64,000 nt of DNA from Lunularia cruciata (taxonomy: Eukaryota > Streptophyta > Marchantiopsida > Lunulariales > Lunulariaceae). The stretch spans positions 27,234,608 to 27,298,607 of the forward strand of contig OX419762.1 in the NCBI GenBank assembly GCA_948567375.1, in the 5' to 3' direction. The position numbers and the translations under genes are program-made. Shown one piece after another: positions 22,775 to 36,254 of the stretch; the first letter of the stretch is position 1, and every line of letters starts with the position of its first letter. The notes under the pieces are model-generated. The model did not search any database. It was not told the origin of the DNA and saw nothing but the letters and a program-made list of their open reading frames with translations.

Positions 22775-25500
22775 AAATGGGAGAAAAGGTAGACCACATA
22801 GAACACATGAAGGATGGCAAGACCCCATCAAGCCATACAAGGGAGAGAGAAAAGAGGTAAAATGGAGCTAGGCTCCAATAGTATTGATATGAGAAATCTG
22901 CCCTACACCACCTAAGATATCCAAGCTATGCAAGCCGTAAGGTCTACAAACTATAAGAGCATCCAAAGAAGCATCACCTAGAATGATTGCTCTCCTAGAG
23001 ATTGCACTAGTTGATGCTGTCTATAGAGCAATGTGGACACGCTATCTAAAGTATGCAACAAAGTATGAGAGTGAGAGTGGTACCCTTGGCATCTTATATG
23101 ATAAGCTCACACACACTTCTTGACGAATGCGTCAAATGCCATGTCCATCACTCTATATAAATCCAAGGCTAGACAAACAAAGAGGTGACCTTGCTACATA
23201 CTCCTATACTTAAAGACCTTCCGTGTTGTTGCTCTGCTTGTTGCCTATCCAAGAGGATGGGCAGTAATTACTCTCTCCAAAATCACATCACATGTAGGAT
23301 TAGTAACCACAACATCCGCCACTATCACCTGATCATCTCAGACCAAGTATTAGTCTGCTTTGGATGACATCATAGATAGCTATTCTTTGTCCTCCAGAAG
23401 AACATTGTGTCATATGGACCACTATTGCATCTATTGTAGAACCACACTCATAAGTGAGTAAGAAAGATGTAGACAGGTGGACCAAACATAGGTGGAACTT
23501 CATTCTATAGAGAAGGTGGTTGGTGCAAGTCAAAATGTCCTAATGCACAATCAAGCTAGGATCCAAGAGCTTGCATCCTTGTTGGAGAAAAAGCAAAGAT
23601 ATGCTCTAGTGGCTTGAGGAATGGATGAGTCAACTAAGAGAGAATGTAGCATATGTTGACATTGTTGCTCTATCAAGGAAGACTACAAACCTTTGGTTCA
23701 ATCTGATAGTAGTGAAACAAAGAATGGAAAGTCTTTTTGTGCTTGTGAGGATAGACCATCTTTTTTTTACCACAACAACACTTGGAGAGAAAAGGATCCT
23801 TCTTCCACCTTGGTCACATATGTCTCCAATATTGGCCTATGAGAAACTAAAAACTGAGAGGAAAGTGTGGGTATCAAGAGAGCACAACTACCCAAAAACA
23901 CTATATATTTCATCTCCTCCATAGATAATAGGCCTACTCTTCTGTATGAGATTGGTAGAGATGTCTATCTATGTGCCAAATCCCCCTTCATACACTCCAT
24001 GTCCATGGTCCAATGATATCACCAGAGACTCCCATAATCCTCATATCAAAAAACCTCAAACATGATAGGAAAGTCAAGGAAGGGAGGACTGTGCAAGAAG
24101 TAAGTTGTTTGATGGGAAATACTAGAGCAGAGTATACCAATGCCACCTATGGATCTCCTAATAGAAGAAGGTCATCCATATAAAAAATATCCGCTACAAG
24201 GGCAGCAAAAAAGAAGCATGTGACAAAATCCTTGGATCCTACTAGCACTCCAAGAATACATAGTCCATATTTAAATATGACACAACCCTTTGGAAGCTCA
24301 AGGTGGGGAGGGATAATTGAAGTGGATCATGATCTACACTTTGACAAATTTCCTTTCAAGCCTACAAGATGTAGGCCAATAGTCAAATGATCAAAGGCTT
24401 GCCTAATCTGATCAATTGGGCCCACAATATCTGTAAAGTCTATTAAGGAAGAAAATAAACAACCTAGCATGACCAAAGTAGTAGATAAGAGAGCTCTAAA
24501 GTGAGCTATGGAAAACAAAGGTCTCCTTAAAGGATCTCCTTGTCATCTACCAACAATTGACTCCAAGATGGTGACTTCCTCCTATGACCACCCATGCTAA
24601 TAGTAAAGGAAACAAGGAGAGCCATAGAACAATCACACAAAAGAAACAAGACTTGCCAATGATCCACCAGCCTCCCTAAGCTCTCTAAAGATTGATGCCC
24701 AAGAGATGCTATTAGAAGCATTCTCAATATCCACTTGCAAGACAACCTACTTTGGATGGATAAATAGGAGTGCCTTGATGTCTAAAGAAATAGCCTCACA
24801 ACCTCCAAGTGTAGCTACTCCAAATTGATATGGATTGAGGTGCTTTTAGAAGTGAAATTGATGCTAAAGGACAAAAGTGCAGCTAACCAAGCACAAAAAT
24901 ATCTCTTCAATAGTAATTGGTCTAATGCTTCTTGTGCCTTTCTCCATTGCAAGAAGTTGACTAGCCCCTAGCACCCAACTAACTAACCTAGGAACATTTC
25001 CTCTTGCTACCACTATAGCTACCTAAGATAGCTTGGTAAATCCATGAGAGGGATCATCTACCTAAAAGCAATCTCTAGGATGCTCATATATTATCCTTGA
25101 CAAGCTTCTTGAGGAGAGGCAAGAAGTAGTGCACAATGGTTATGCAAAAAGTGATCTATCAAGATATAAAAGCTACTCAAGCTGATAATTTAAGACCTCT
25201 AATGGTACTCTCTCTCTCTCTCTTTCCATAAGATTTAGTAAGCATAGGGAAGAGGTGGTCTCATCAATAAGATTAGCTATAGAAAAAGGGTGTAGCGCAT
25301 GTGTTGCTTTACTAAACTCTCCTGCTTGACCCCATGTCCTACATTGTCATAATTAAGTAGACTTTGTGGTATTTTGTAGCAAAACCTATCTCTTAAAATG
25401 TGCAACTCTAACCAATTCCCCTTACAGGGCAGCCCAATCTCCCACTTGGAATTGATAGAATCCAGCAGCCAACTCATTATGCCCTACATGTCCTCCTCTA
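22775..25500 (-). mobile_element. LINE-like remnant, copy R2, minus strand
   Basis: Reading the minus strand from about 25.25 kb down: VPRLVSWVLGASQLLAMEKG, RSIRPITIEEIF, then QFGVATLGGCEAISLDIKAL, VVLQVDIENASNSISWASI and FRELREAGGSLASL. These are followed by SWSQLLVDDKE and AHFRALLSTTLVM, and DFTDIVGPIDQIRQAFD (about 24330-24510). Downstream are thumb-like pieces and a zinc motif, ECGSTIDAIVVHMTQC, at about 23400-23460 with its first Cys changed to Tyr. The 3' end near 22780-22880 matches the ends at 51.6 and 47.2 kb. Stops and frameshifts are throughout. The 5' limit between 25.25 and 25.9 kb is uncertain. Confidence 0.8.
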
Positions 25501-25935
25501 GCATAACAAAGGCACCATCAAGGGAGTAAAAGGAATAAGAACCATGCTAACTCGTCCAAGAAATCAAGTGCCAAACAATCAAGTGGTAGGCAGAAAACAT
25601 GTCTAGCTTCATAATGGAATGTATGGGGTAGCCTATGGAATAGATGTAGACATGGAAAACTAGTCTCAAATAACCAAGATACAACCCGTTTGATATGTTA
25701 ACACTCCTACGGCTTGATTTGTATCCTTGGAATAGTCAATGAAGAGATAAAAAAACCATGCCTAATCCCAAGTATCACCATTGTCAATGTGGTTGCTTGC
25801 CTCATGTGAGCATCCCAAGTGGTCCAATCATAGTTCTTGTGCATCCTTCCCACATGAGTCTTTACTCCTTGCAAAGTAAAGTGTCAATGATAGATTGAGC
25901 ATAGTGTATCTCAAGCTACTCTAGGAAGTGTAGCC

Positions 25936-26660
25936 TGTAATACCCATTTGTGCATGTGTGTGGTATTGTGATAATTAGCTTGGTATTACAAGTACTTGAG
26001 AGATATTATTTATATAGAGATAAATGATGGTTCTACATTAGTCATGACTAGCTAAATTTAGTCATAGGTAAGATAGAGAGGACCCTACTTTAGAGGAAAT
26101 GGAAAAGATGAGCACCAATATTTTGGATTCTATGTGGTGATTTGGTTTTATTCCCAGATGTTTGGCTTTGAGGAAAGAGTTGAGAACTCTTGGGCTCACA
26201 AGCCTTTTTGTTTTGGATTCTCTTATAGTCCAAGGATAGCCCATGTGAAGGAATCCTTGACTTAGTGGTTGGGTCAGGATAAGATCACATGCTAAGTGGA
26301 ATATGCCCATGTGGATGGATATTTCTTTCTACTTTTTGACTTCACTTGACTTTTAGCCTAGTAACTTGAGTTACTCTAGTAATTAGTAACTTTGGTGCGT
26401 AACTGTTTCACCAATATATAAACAAGGGGTGAGGAGGTGCTCAACATCCTTTCATTTGCAACTATCTCTCTCTCATTTGAGTTCTCTAGTGAGCAATGTC
26501 TTGAGTCTTGGAGTCTTAGCCTTGGAGGAGTATGATGGAGTTGGGATTCCTTGCCTTCTTAGTCCATGGTGCGCTACCATAATAGCCATCAGAGGTTCAT
26601 CATGAGTGAGAGACAGGTCGGCTCACAAGCCATAGCTAGCACAAAAATAACAATTGTAAC
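25936..26660 (+). mobile_element. Family D LTR-like repeat
   Basis: It starts TGTAATACCCATTTGTGCATG, has AATATATAAAC near 26412 as a probable promoter, and may end at TTGTAACA near 26657. A diverged second copy starts at 63755. No internal domain is attached, so it may be a solo LTR. The right limit is uncertain. Confidence 0.55.
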
Positions 26661-27128
26661 ACGTAATGGTCCTCTCCATATCTCCCCATACTTGCAAAAT
26701 CACAACCGCTCACATCTCTACTCACATGAGTAAATACAATTGCTCTAAACAATAACAGCTATAATATCTCATAACTTTCAATTTCCATATCAGAAATTTT
26801 CAAACTAAGTTCACATGAAATTGAAGCATGAATACCAAGATATTGAAAGTAAAATTTCCTAGCCTATCACTCTCAATGTGAAGTAATGATTCTAAAGCCT
26901 AAAAACTCTAAATGTACTCATACCAATCTACTCAATTCTTTATAGCCTTAAATCTAGGTACCACTGGAACTGAAATTGAAAAATAAATAGAATTGACTAT
27001 TCATTCATGTGATTTATGCAAGTGAGCTCTCTATAAATTTATAATATCATATCATTCATTGCCTTCCTTCTTTCTCTCCCAAACAAACATGTTTTAGCTT
27101 GACTTGCCTTTCCTTCTATTTTAGAAGG
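26661..27128. other. Spacer without a recognisable gene
   Basis: No domain is seen. At 27096-27140 an imperfect inverted repeat (GACTTGCCTTTCCTTC against GAAGGCAAGGCAAGTC) sits on the truncated end of A2. Confidence 0.5.
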
Positions 27129-27185
27129 CAAGGCAAGTCAATAAGCAACAAGAGAAATGATTTGGGTGATATCAAATGGACCTAT

Positions 27186-27960
27186 CTAATTAGGAGCAAG
27201 TTCGTGGACTTGGGTATTAAGTGGAAGGGGTAGGTAAATAGAAGAAAGCATGACCTTATCACCAAGTTGAAAAGTGAGATCACAATAATATTGGTTTGTA
27301 TATTGTTTTTGACAATTTTGAACAACAAGGAGATGAGATTTGGCTTGTTGTAGGGATTGGGATATCTTGGTCAAGAAGGTCGAAGTATGAGGGACATGAG
27401 ATGGAGGTGGAGCAAGAAGAAATCTGAAACAAGTGGGTCTTGACCAAAATTAAGGAAGAAGTGAGAGAATCTAATGCTTGCCTATTTGGAATTATTGTAA
27501 GCAAATTCAATAGCTACAAGACACTTGTCCCAATTCATATAGTGAATATTGACAAAGGCAAAAAGCATATTTTCCAAGGTATGATTTTCACATTTGGTTT
27601 GTCTATCAGTTTGAAGATGATAGGCTGTGGACAAAGCAAGCTTGGTGCTGAGTACTTGGAAGAGTTCTTGCCAAAATTTTCCAATGATTTGAGGATTACG
27701 ATCAAAGCACACGAGGCATCCAATGATCTTGAAGATATTGTCAAAATAGATTTGTGCCAATGTTGGAGCATCCATGATATCAAAGGTTGGTGCCAAATGG
27801 ATTTGCTTACTAAGCTTTTCCATAAACACCACGATTGTTATGTGACCTTGATTTGTCTTGGGCAAGGCTGTGATGAGATCTAAGCTCATGTGTTCCAATT
27901 GAGTAGATGGAATGGAGAGTGGTTGAAGGAGTCCACTTGGTTTCTGGTTGTTGGCCTTGT
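27186..27960 (-). pseudogene. Integrase core and tail of A2
   Basis: The frame 27482-27898 is open for 138 codons and reads HMSLDLITALPKTNQGH, then APTFDIMDAPTLAQIYFDNIF, SLALSTAYHLQTDRQTKCEN and NWDKCLVAIEFAYNNSK. The catalytic D-D-E positions fit (LDLI; the N/DP after RNPQI decayed; and E before NHTLE). The GDKVMLSSIYLPLP tail follows at 27186-27290. The zinc region lies just upstream (about 27900-28110) with stops. Confidence 0.8.
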
Positions 27961-28842
27961 TGCATTGGCAACTCTCACAAGATAGGACAAACTCTCAAAC
28001 ATCTTGTGCCATGTTGGACTACCACCATTGGCATTGGAGGGTACTTAAGGTTTTTTCTACACTCATGTGACTAGTGATTAGTAAGTCATGGGCTTCTTGA
28101 AGGCACACAAGTCAAAGATCACCCTTGGCTAGAACATTGACCCAATTCTTACAAAATAGAAAGCCTTCCTTGAAGGAGAAGATGTTGTACTCCTTATCAC
28201 ATGCTACAAGATGACCCTAGTTTGTACTTGGAGTAGATTGACACCATTGTAATTGCCATTGAGATGAGAGGAAGTGACTTCAAATCAGGTCATCATGATA
28301 GAGCACCAAGGATGACATAAAACCAACTAGGTTTGTACTCAAGTTTGATGTCAAATTTTTTTTTGTTTTCTCTTCCATCAATGATGTCAACTCTTCATGT
28401 GTTCCAAATGTAATATCTACAACAAGAGTTTGTGATCAGTTTGCATGATCATTTGTTTCCCCAAGAGATAATATCTTCAAACCTTGGTAGCATATACCAT
28501 TGCTAGTTGTTCTCAATCTCAAATAGAGTAATTTATTTTTGTATTGTTTAGTTGACAAGATACAAAGGCAATAGGATGTAACTTATTTGGAAATTCTTAT
28601 TGCAACACGACCCCAATGGAAAAGTTAAAAGTATCAAAATCAATGACACAAGGTAGTTGAGGGTCATGTGGTTAAAGAATGGGTCTTGAAGACACCATAT
28701 GTTTCAGCTTCTAGAATACTTCTTTGTGCTTGGTGGTCCATTGAAAGCTTGAGTTCTTCTCCAAGAGGTTGGTCAATAGTGCTGCCCTATGAGCATAATA
28801 GTGGATGAACCATTGGTAAAAACTTGCCAATCCATTAAATAC

Positions 28843-29868
28843 CTACACTTTTGTGATATCCTTTGGAGTAGGCCAATCAATATTGGCTTTGATTTTCTCC
28901 CCTTCCATCTTGATCCCCTCTAGTGAGATCTTGTGATAAGAAGGTAACTTCCTTTTGCCAAAAGGCACACTTGGGCTTTTTGCATTAGAATTCCATTGTT
29001 GTAGTCGTCTGAAGACTTCTCCCACATGATTTATGTGTTCTACCTCCATCTTGTTATAGATTAACATGTCATCAAAGAACACTATCACATACCAATCCAA
29101 TAGCCTATCCAACACCAGATGCATCTTATCCATGAATACTGCTAGAGCATTAGTGAGCCCAAAAGGTAGATTTCTCTGCTCAAAGTGCCCACACCTTGTG
29201 CATAAGGTAGTCTTTTGCACATCCTCTCTATTAATGGGAATCTCCTAATAGTTACTTTGATGATCCGACTTGGAGAAGTTTTGTACTCCACTCAATTTAT
29301 CTAGCAAGTCATCAATTTGAGGCAAAGGATATGCATTCTTCATTCTTTATTTGTTGAGACCACAATAATCAATACATAAGCGGAGTCCTCCATCATTCTT
29401 TGGAATGAATAGTATTGGTGCTCCTTAAGAAGATATAGTATGTTGTATGAAATCCTTCTCTAACAACTCCATCAATGTTTTTTGAAGCTTGTCCAACTCC
29501 TTTGGTGAGAGCCGATAGATGAGACTACTCATTGGAGTACTTCCTAGCAACAACTCAATCTTGAAGGACATAGCATGATAAGAGGGTAATCCCTTTGGCA
29601 AATCATTCACAAACACATTTGAAAACTCTTGAACTATTTTATCAACCATTGCTTGATGATGCTTTTGGCTCTCCTCAGATTCTCCATGCATAATCTGCTT
29701 GATCCACATAATGAAAATAGGCTTATCATCCTCCAAAGCTTGCTCTATATTTACTTTACTAACAAACTTTCCATCTTGGGACTTATCTTCCTTCAAAGCT
29801 TGCTCTTTGGCTACTTCCTTGACAAATTTCTCATCTTGAGATTGACTAGTCTTAGGTGTCTTACTCAA
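28843..29868 (-). pseudogene. Reverse transcriptase of A2
   Basis: Two long open pieces are present. 29868-29425 holds the N-terminal fingers (MVDKIVQEFSNVFVNDLPKG, PIYRLSPKEL). After a gap with stops, 29220-28843 reads TTLCTRCGHFEQRNLPFGL and then VIVFFDDMLIYNKMEVEHI. The YxDD box appears as F-F-D-D. RNase H is reduced or broken after ITKV at 28843. Confidence 0.85.
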
Positions 29869-29882
29869 AGGTGCAAGACAAC

Positions 29883-30450
29883 CTAATTGGAAATTCTTAT
29901 CTTGGTGTTGTACTTGAATTTATTATCAGGTCCAATCAAATCGAACCTTATGATGTTCAAGCCAAGGCAGAATGACCCAGAATGACCAGAACCCAGACCT
30001 AGAATCAAACCTAAAATGACATCATAGTGTAGAGGTGCCACTAAAAATCTCATACACTCCAAATACTCCTTCCTAATCCTAAATGTAACAAGATGTGAGG
30101 TAAGGAATGCATAACGCTTTCTACCATCCACCATTATCAATCTACTTCTAATTATTAGCTTGATAAGTATACATAATTCTTTTGCTAATTGGGTGGATAT
30201 GCAATTCTCTAAACTTCCAAAATCAACCAAGATCAAATATCATACCTTGCAAGTGAAGCAAACTTGCACAAGTTGAGCCTTCAATCCCATTATAACTAAT
30301 CAAGTTCCCAATAGGTGACTCAAAATCTCCTACTAAGATTCCTTGATCATTTTGCTCCACAAAACCATCTGGCAATTTGTTGTGATTTCTCATTCTTGAG
30401 TTGATATTCAATAATGCAATGTCCAATTTGGTGACAATAAAAATAACCAC
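29883..30450 (-). pseudogene. Protease and zinc-knuckle end of gag in A2
   Basis: 30236-29883 gives MILVDFGSLENCISTQLAKEL and then PLHYDVILGL, the retropepsin fold with D-F-G in place of D-T/S-G. 30450-30223 contains the preceding linker with GNLISYNGIEGSTCASLLHLQ. Confidence 0.6.
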
Positions 30451-31503
30451 TATTTTGTCATAATTTTTCTTTGTTTGTAATGCCTAGAGGTCTCTACTAG
30501 ATGGCATCAATCTCCATTGGTGTCAACTCCTCCACCCATATGTAGTGTATTGGTAGTTTTTGTGGAGGTCAAGGTCAAGGTCAAGGTCAGTTGCAACCAA
30601 GTAATCAAAGCGTTTGGCCAACTATATGGCTTCCTCCAAGTGTTTTGGCTCTCACATAGTCATCTCTAATTTGGTTTGTGACTTTAATCGCTCCACAAAT
30701 TAATCCAAAGCTTCACCTTCCAATATATTTAGAATTTGCATAATGATGTTTTAGAAGTGCATGATGTAGTTTCTTACATAGCCAATCTGCTTCAACTCTG
30801 CCAATCTATCTTGTGTAGCTCGTGTGACATTTATAGATTGGAAACAACCAATTATTACACTCTTGAAATTTTTTTCCCATGTCAAGATTGGTGTAAAAAA
30901 TTGCCATTCAGCTTGCTTCACTTGGAACAACTACCATAGCTTTGCTACTCCATCCAATTGAGTAAAAGCCAAAAGAATCTATTTTAGTTCATCTTGCAAA
31001 TTTTTAGCTTCAAAATAACATTTAAAATCAAACACAAGATTCTCTATTACAATCAAGAAATTCTTGCTTTCAAATACCTGGGGCTTTAGAAATAAGATTT
31101 GCTCTTGCACTTCTCAAAATGGTGTTCTCTCTACATGCTCTTGTCATTTATGATCTTGTTCTTTCAACAGTTGAGTAAGGTGCTCAATTTGTTGCTACAT
31201 AAGTCACAATGATAACTTTGGGCATTGCCGCCATGGCCATTACTGTATTAAATTACCTATAGTTTATCTGAATTAACACTTAGATGCAACATGTCCACCA
31301 TTCTTCATAAATCACAATTAAAAGTATCAAAAGTTCATTGGACAAGGTGATCATATTCAAAATTATTCTGCTCAAAGCATGAGGTGATGAATTGCATGAA
31401 ATGATACTTGCGTAGTACACAAACACACAAGTCTTAATGGTTTGGAAGAAATAGATTTGGTGGTCCATAGATTCAATCCATCCTATTCCTACTTTGATAC
31501 CAA

Positions 31504-31991
31504 TGGAAAAGACCGAGACCAAGGTGAGAAATAGAAGAACAAAAGACCAAAGTGGAAATCACATTGGAATACTTAAATGAGGGAAACTCTAGATGCCTAG
31601 CATTAGCTTGGGCTTTGGTATTTATAGTGGACATGCAAGGCTCTTGAGAAACTTCTCAAGAAGCTTCCTAAAGCCACCTTCTTGGAATGCAAGCCAAGTG
31701 AACCGAGAAGCTTCTCAAGAAGCTTCCTTTTGGAAGCCACCTGCTTGGCATGCAAACTAAGCTAGTTGGAAGCTTCCCAAGAGGTTTCCTTCTAGAAGCT
31801 ACCTACTTGGAGTGCAAGCTAAGCTAATAAAGAAACTTACCAAGAAACTTTCTCCTAGAAGTCACCACTTGGCATGCCCATTACCCAATACTTAGAAGAT
31901 ATCAATACTTATAGAATATTTTAGGTTAATTTGGCCTATTTGCTACTTTTTTAGCCTTGACCAACTTGTTGGTAAACTCCATATTGTTACA
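31504..31991 (-). repeat. 5' LTR of A2
   Basis: It begins TGTAACAATATGG at 31991 on the minus strand and ends at 31504, 488 bp. It contains the same GAAGCTTC-rich array (31640-31870) and a TATAAATACCAAAGCCC promoter near 31620. Confidence 0.85.
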
Positions 31992-32902
31992 CCTTGGTTG
32001 CCACAACTTGGTCTTACCCTTGACCTTCTTAAAACCTACCAACACACTACACACAAATGGGGGAACCGACATCAATATAGATTGATGCTATCCATCAAAG
32101 ACCATTTGGCACTATAGATAAGGAGAGACTATGAAAAAATAGTGGTTGCTTTTATTATCACCAAATTACACATCATATTGCTGAATGTCCACTCAAGAAT
32201 AGATGACCTCACAAATCACCCAAATGGAGTTTGTGGAGCACAATGATCAAGTAAAAAAAGAATGCTAGTAGGAGATATCAAGCCACCCATTGGGAACTTG
32301 ATTAGTTCCAATGGGATTGAAAGTTTGATCTATATAACTTTTTTTCACTTGTGAGATATGATATCTGATTGTGGTTGTAAGATTTGGTTGATTTTGGAAA
32401 TACAAAGAATTGCATGTCCATGTAATTAGCAAAAGAATTAGGTATTCCTATCAAGCCAATATTTAGAAGTATATTGATGATGGCGGATGGTAGGAAGGGC
32501 TTTGCATTTTGTACCTCATATCTTGTTACATTCAAGATTGAGAAGAAGTATTTGAGTGCATGAGGTTTGTAGTAATGTTTGTACACTATGATGTCATTCT
32601 AGGTCTGCCTTGGCTTGAATATCATAAGGTTCAATTTGATTAGACCCAAAGATAAAATTCAAGTACAACACCAACGTAAGAATTACCAATTAATTTTTTT
32701 GGCACTTTTGAGTAAAAAACCTAAGAATAGTCAGTCCCTAGATGGGAAGTTTTTTGATAAAGCAGCCATAGATCAACCATAGAGCAACCTTTGGATGGAC
32801 ATATTTCTAATTTTGTGGTGTGAACCAAGTTGATTGTGCATAGAAAATTTGATGAGTGTCAAGAGTCTCATCAAGCAATGGTTGATTAGATAGTTCAAGA
32901 GT

Positions 32903-33520
32903 TTGCAGATATGTTTTTTGGATGATCTACCAAATTGGTTACCCTTTGATCATAGTATGCTCTTCAAGATTGAGTTATTGCTAGGAAGTACTCCAATGAG
33001 TAGACCAATCTATTGGCTCTCTTCAAAGGAGTTGGAAGAGCTTTGGATAACATTGATGGAGTTGTTGGAGAAGGATTTCATACAAAATAGTACATCTCCT
33101 TGGAGAGCACTGGTACTATTTATCCCAAAGAAGGATGGAGGACTTTACTTTTGTATTGACTATAATAGCCTCGATAAAAAAATGTGAAGAATTCATATAT
33201 TTTGTCTTAGATTGATGGCTTTTTGGATCAATTGAGCAGAGCACAATACTTCTCCAAGTTAGATCTTCAAAGTAGCTATTGGAAAATTCCCATTGATATG
33301 GATGATGTGCAAAACATTACCTTTTGCACAAGGTATGGACATTTTGAATATAGAATTCTACCTTTTGGGCTCACTATTGCTCTAGTGGTCTTCATGGATC
33401 AAATGCATCAAGGAGTGGATGGGCTATGGGATTAGTAAATGGTGGTGTTCTTGGATGATATTTTAATCTTTAGCAAGGTGGAGGCAAAACATTTCAATCA
33501 CATACAAGAAATACTAAGAC
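32903..33520 (+). pseudogene. Reverse transcriptase of A3, first part
   Basis: MQICFLDDLPNWLPFDHSML is followed by PIYWLSSKELEELW, EKDFIQNSTSPWRALVLF and IPKKDGGLYFCIDYNSLDKK. After a frameshift come FSKLDLQSSYWKIPIDMDDV, ITFCTRYGHFEYRILPFGLT and VVFLDDILIFSKVEAKHFN. The catalytic box is F-L-D-D. The solo LTR interrupts at 33522. Confidence 0.85.
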
Positions 33521-33522
33521 AA

Positions 33523-34289
33523 TTAATACCAATAGCTAAAACATATGATCTAGAGATGAAATTTGGTGTGGTAACATTTGGTAGGATGTTATACATGATG
33601 TACTAAGTAGATCAGACAAAGGTATCACCAAAAGAGTACTTCTACTAATAGGCCAAAAACCAAAACATGCTTGGAAACTTTTAGAATCAATAATTAGGCA
33701 TATGATCTAGAGGTGAAACTTGGGGTGGTGACATCTAGAAGGATGTTACATATGATGGAGAAAGTAGATCAGATAGAGATATCACCAAAAGAGCACTTCT
33801 ACAAATAGGGCAGAAGCCAAAGTAGGCCTAAAAACTTCCAAGGTAATTTTGGAGGCCTAAATGGATGAATTAGGCCTAAATGGATGAATTAGGCCTAAAA
33901 AATATGCAGATTTCCCCCTCCCATTCAGAAGAAGGCTAGCTTTCCATCCCCTTTAGTTTGTCTCACCAAGAGCTTTCCAATGGTACCTCACATATGTGAT
34001 TCTAAGATTCCTATAGGAAGATTCCCTAAAATATTCTCTTTAGTCAAAGCCTATTTGACCAACCAGATGGGACCAGGACCAACATGTCACCCATCCAAGC
34101 AAGTAATCTAAGGGTGGAGCTCATTGACAAGTTGCCTATCCATGTACCTAATTCTATGGTAGAGCTTCCTTGGAAGAGATCCCCTTTGGCTATATAATAA
34201 GAGAAGGTGATCCTTTGGGGCATTGAAGGATTGAGTGTGAAACTTGTGTTTTCTTTATAGGAGAGTTCTCTTGTCCTTGGAGTATTACA
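33523..34289 (+). mobile_element. Solo LTR, family C
   Basis: The repeat begins with a decayed TGTAATACC (here TTAATACC) and ends GTATTACA. It has a TATATAATAAGAG promoter-like site near 34193. A reverse-oriented copy spans 63012-63747. Its left part holds two tandem units of about 155 bp (about 33540-33820) with ACATATGATCTAGAG and ATCACCAAAAGAG. No clean target duplication is visible. Confidence 0.7.
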
Positions 34290-34319
34290 CTACATCAATG
34301 GATGTTTACCACAAGAAGT

Positions 34320-34800
34320 CAAAGTGTGTCTTTTGGCAATAGGAAGTTACCTTCTTGGATCATAAGGTCTCATTGAAGATGATTAAGATGGAAGACTTGG
34401 CAAGTTTTTATCAACAGTTCATCCACTATTATGCTCATGTGGCTGCACCATTGATTGATCTCTTAAGGAAGACCTCAAGCTGTCAATTGACCACCAAGCA
34501 TAAAGAAGCATCCAAGAAACCAAAGCATATGGTGTACTCAAAACCCATACTCCAACCATATGATCCTGAATTAACTTGTGTGGTTGATTCTGATGCTTTT
34601 AACTTTCACATTGGAATGGTTTGCAACAAGAATTTATAAATGGAGTATATCCCATTGCCTTTATGTCTCATTGAATAAATGTCACAAAAAAATCTATTTG
34701 TGATTGGGAACAACTAGCAATGATATATGCCACCAAGATATGGAGGCATTATCTCTTTGAGAAACTAGTGATCATGTGAACAATCACAAACCTTAGTTGT
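34320..34800 (+). pseudogene. RT connection and RNase H of A3
   Basis: FLDHKVSLKMIKMEDLASFYQ and HVAAPLIDLLRKTSS lead to PYDPELTCVVDSDAFNFHIG and GVYPIAFMSH. This is the gypsy RNase H start with several stops. Confidence 0.75.
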
Positions 34801-35149
34801 AGATATTACATTTAGAGCATATGAAGATTTAACATCATCAATGGGAGGAATGACTACAATTTTTTGACATCAAACTTAAGTACAAGCTTGGAAATTTCCA
34901 TGTCATCCTCAATGCCCTATCATGATGACCAAATTTGGATACTCTTCTTGAATCTTACATCATGACAACAATTACAATGGTGTCAATTGACTCAAAGGTT
35001 CAAATTGAGTCTAAAACCACTTTACAACAAGACCTCTTCTTTCAATTGGTATAAGGTCATCTTATAGCACATGAGAAAAAATAAAATACCTTTTCACTCA
35101 AAGATGGATGTCTATGTTGTGAGAACCACATGTATGTTCTAGCTTTAGG

Positions 35150-36100
35150 TGATCTACACTTGGTGCAACTTCAAGAGTCGCATGACTTAGCAATAGCAAG
35201 ACACATGGGAGTGGACAAGACCTTGAGTCCAATGACAATGGTGGTGGGAAAACATGACATGTGAAGTTTAAGAATTTGTTTAATCTTGTGAGAGTTGCCA
35301 ATGCAACAAAGCCAGCAACCAAAAATTGGGTGGACTACTCCAACCAATTCCCATCCCATCTACTTGATGGGAACATGTGAGCTTAGATCTCATCTCATCC
35401 TTGCCAAGGATAAAGCAAGGTCATATAATACTTATGGTGTTTTTTTGATAAAATTAGTAAGCAAATCTATTTGGCACCAACCTTTGATATAGTAGATGCT
35501 CCAACATTGGCCCAAATCTACTTTGATAATGCCTTCAACTATCATGGGATGCCTTGTGTACTCATCTACAACCATGATCCTTGATTTACATGTAAAATTT
35601 TGCAAGCACTCTTCAAGCTACTTGGCATCAAGCTTGCCTTGTCTATGGTCTATCATCCTCAAACTAATGGGCAAACCAAATGTGCAAATTGAACCTTGGA
35701 AGATATGCTTTATGCCTTTGTCAATGTTCACCATACCAATTGGGATGATTTCCTTGTAGTTGCAATGTTTGCCTATAACTCCATGCAAGCAAACACCAAA
35801 GTCTCTCCCTTCTTCTTAATTTTGGCAAAGACACACTTGTTCCAAATTCCCTTCTTTCTACCTTGGCAACTCATGTACCTCAGACTTCAACCTTCTTGTC
35901 CATAATATCTCGCTTCATATAACAAGCCAAATCTCATCTCTTTGTTGCTCAAAATCATCAAAAGCAATAAGTGGATCAACATTGTCATGATCTCACCTTT
36001 CAATTAGGTGATAAGGTCATGATTTCTTCTAGTAACCTACCTCTCCCACTTGGTACCCAAGTTTTCAAACTTGCTCCTAATTGGATAGGTCTATTTGATG
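35150..36100 (+). pseudogene. Integrase of A3
   Basis: The zinc region is decayed (CESCQCNK near 35290). The core reads HVSLDLISSLPRIKQGH, APTFDIVDAPTLAQIYFDNAF, then NYHGMPCVLIYNHDP, ALSMVYHPQTNGQTKCAN, TLEDMLYAFVNVHHTNWDD and AMFAYNSMQANTKVSPFF. The GDKVM-like tail follows at 36010. Confidence 0.8.
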
Positions 36101-36254
36101 TCACCAAAATCATCTCTCTTGTTGCTTATTGACTTGCCTTGCCGAATCATAAGCAAACCACCCCATCTTTCATGTTTCAAAGTTGAAACCCTTTGTTTCT
36201 ATTCCATCTTCCTTTTCCAATCATTATCCCTTCCTCCTTCCATCACTATCAACA

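Larger units (their letters stand above)
27129..31991 (-). mobile_element. Ty3/gypsy family A, copy A2, minus strand, 3'-truncated
   Basis: The 5' LTR is at 31991-31504, with the primer site TGGTATCAAAG directly inside. Gag, protease, RT and integrase follow on the minus strand. The element stops at about 27129, inside the post-integrase region, so the chromodomain and 3' LTR are missing. RT retains SPKELDKLQKTLMELLEKDF (29425-29868), GHFEQRNLPFGLTNALAVFMD and the catalytic region VIVFFDDMLIY (28843-29220). It lies head to head with A3. Confidence 0.88.
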
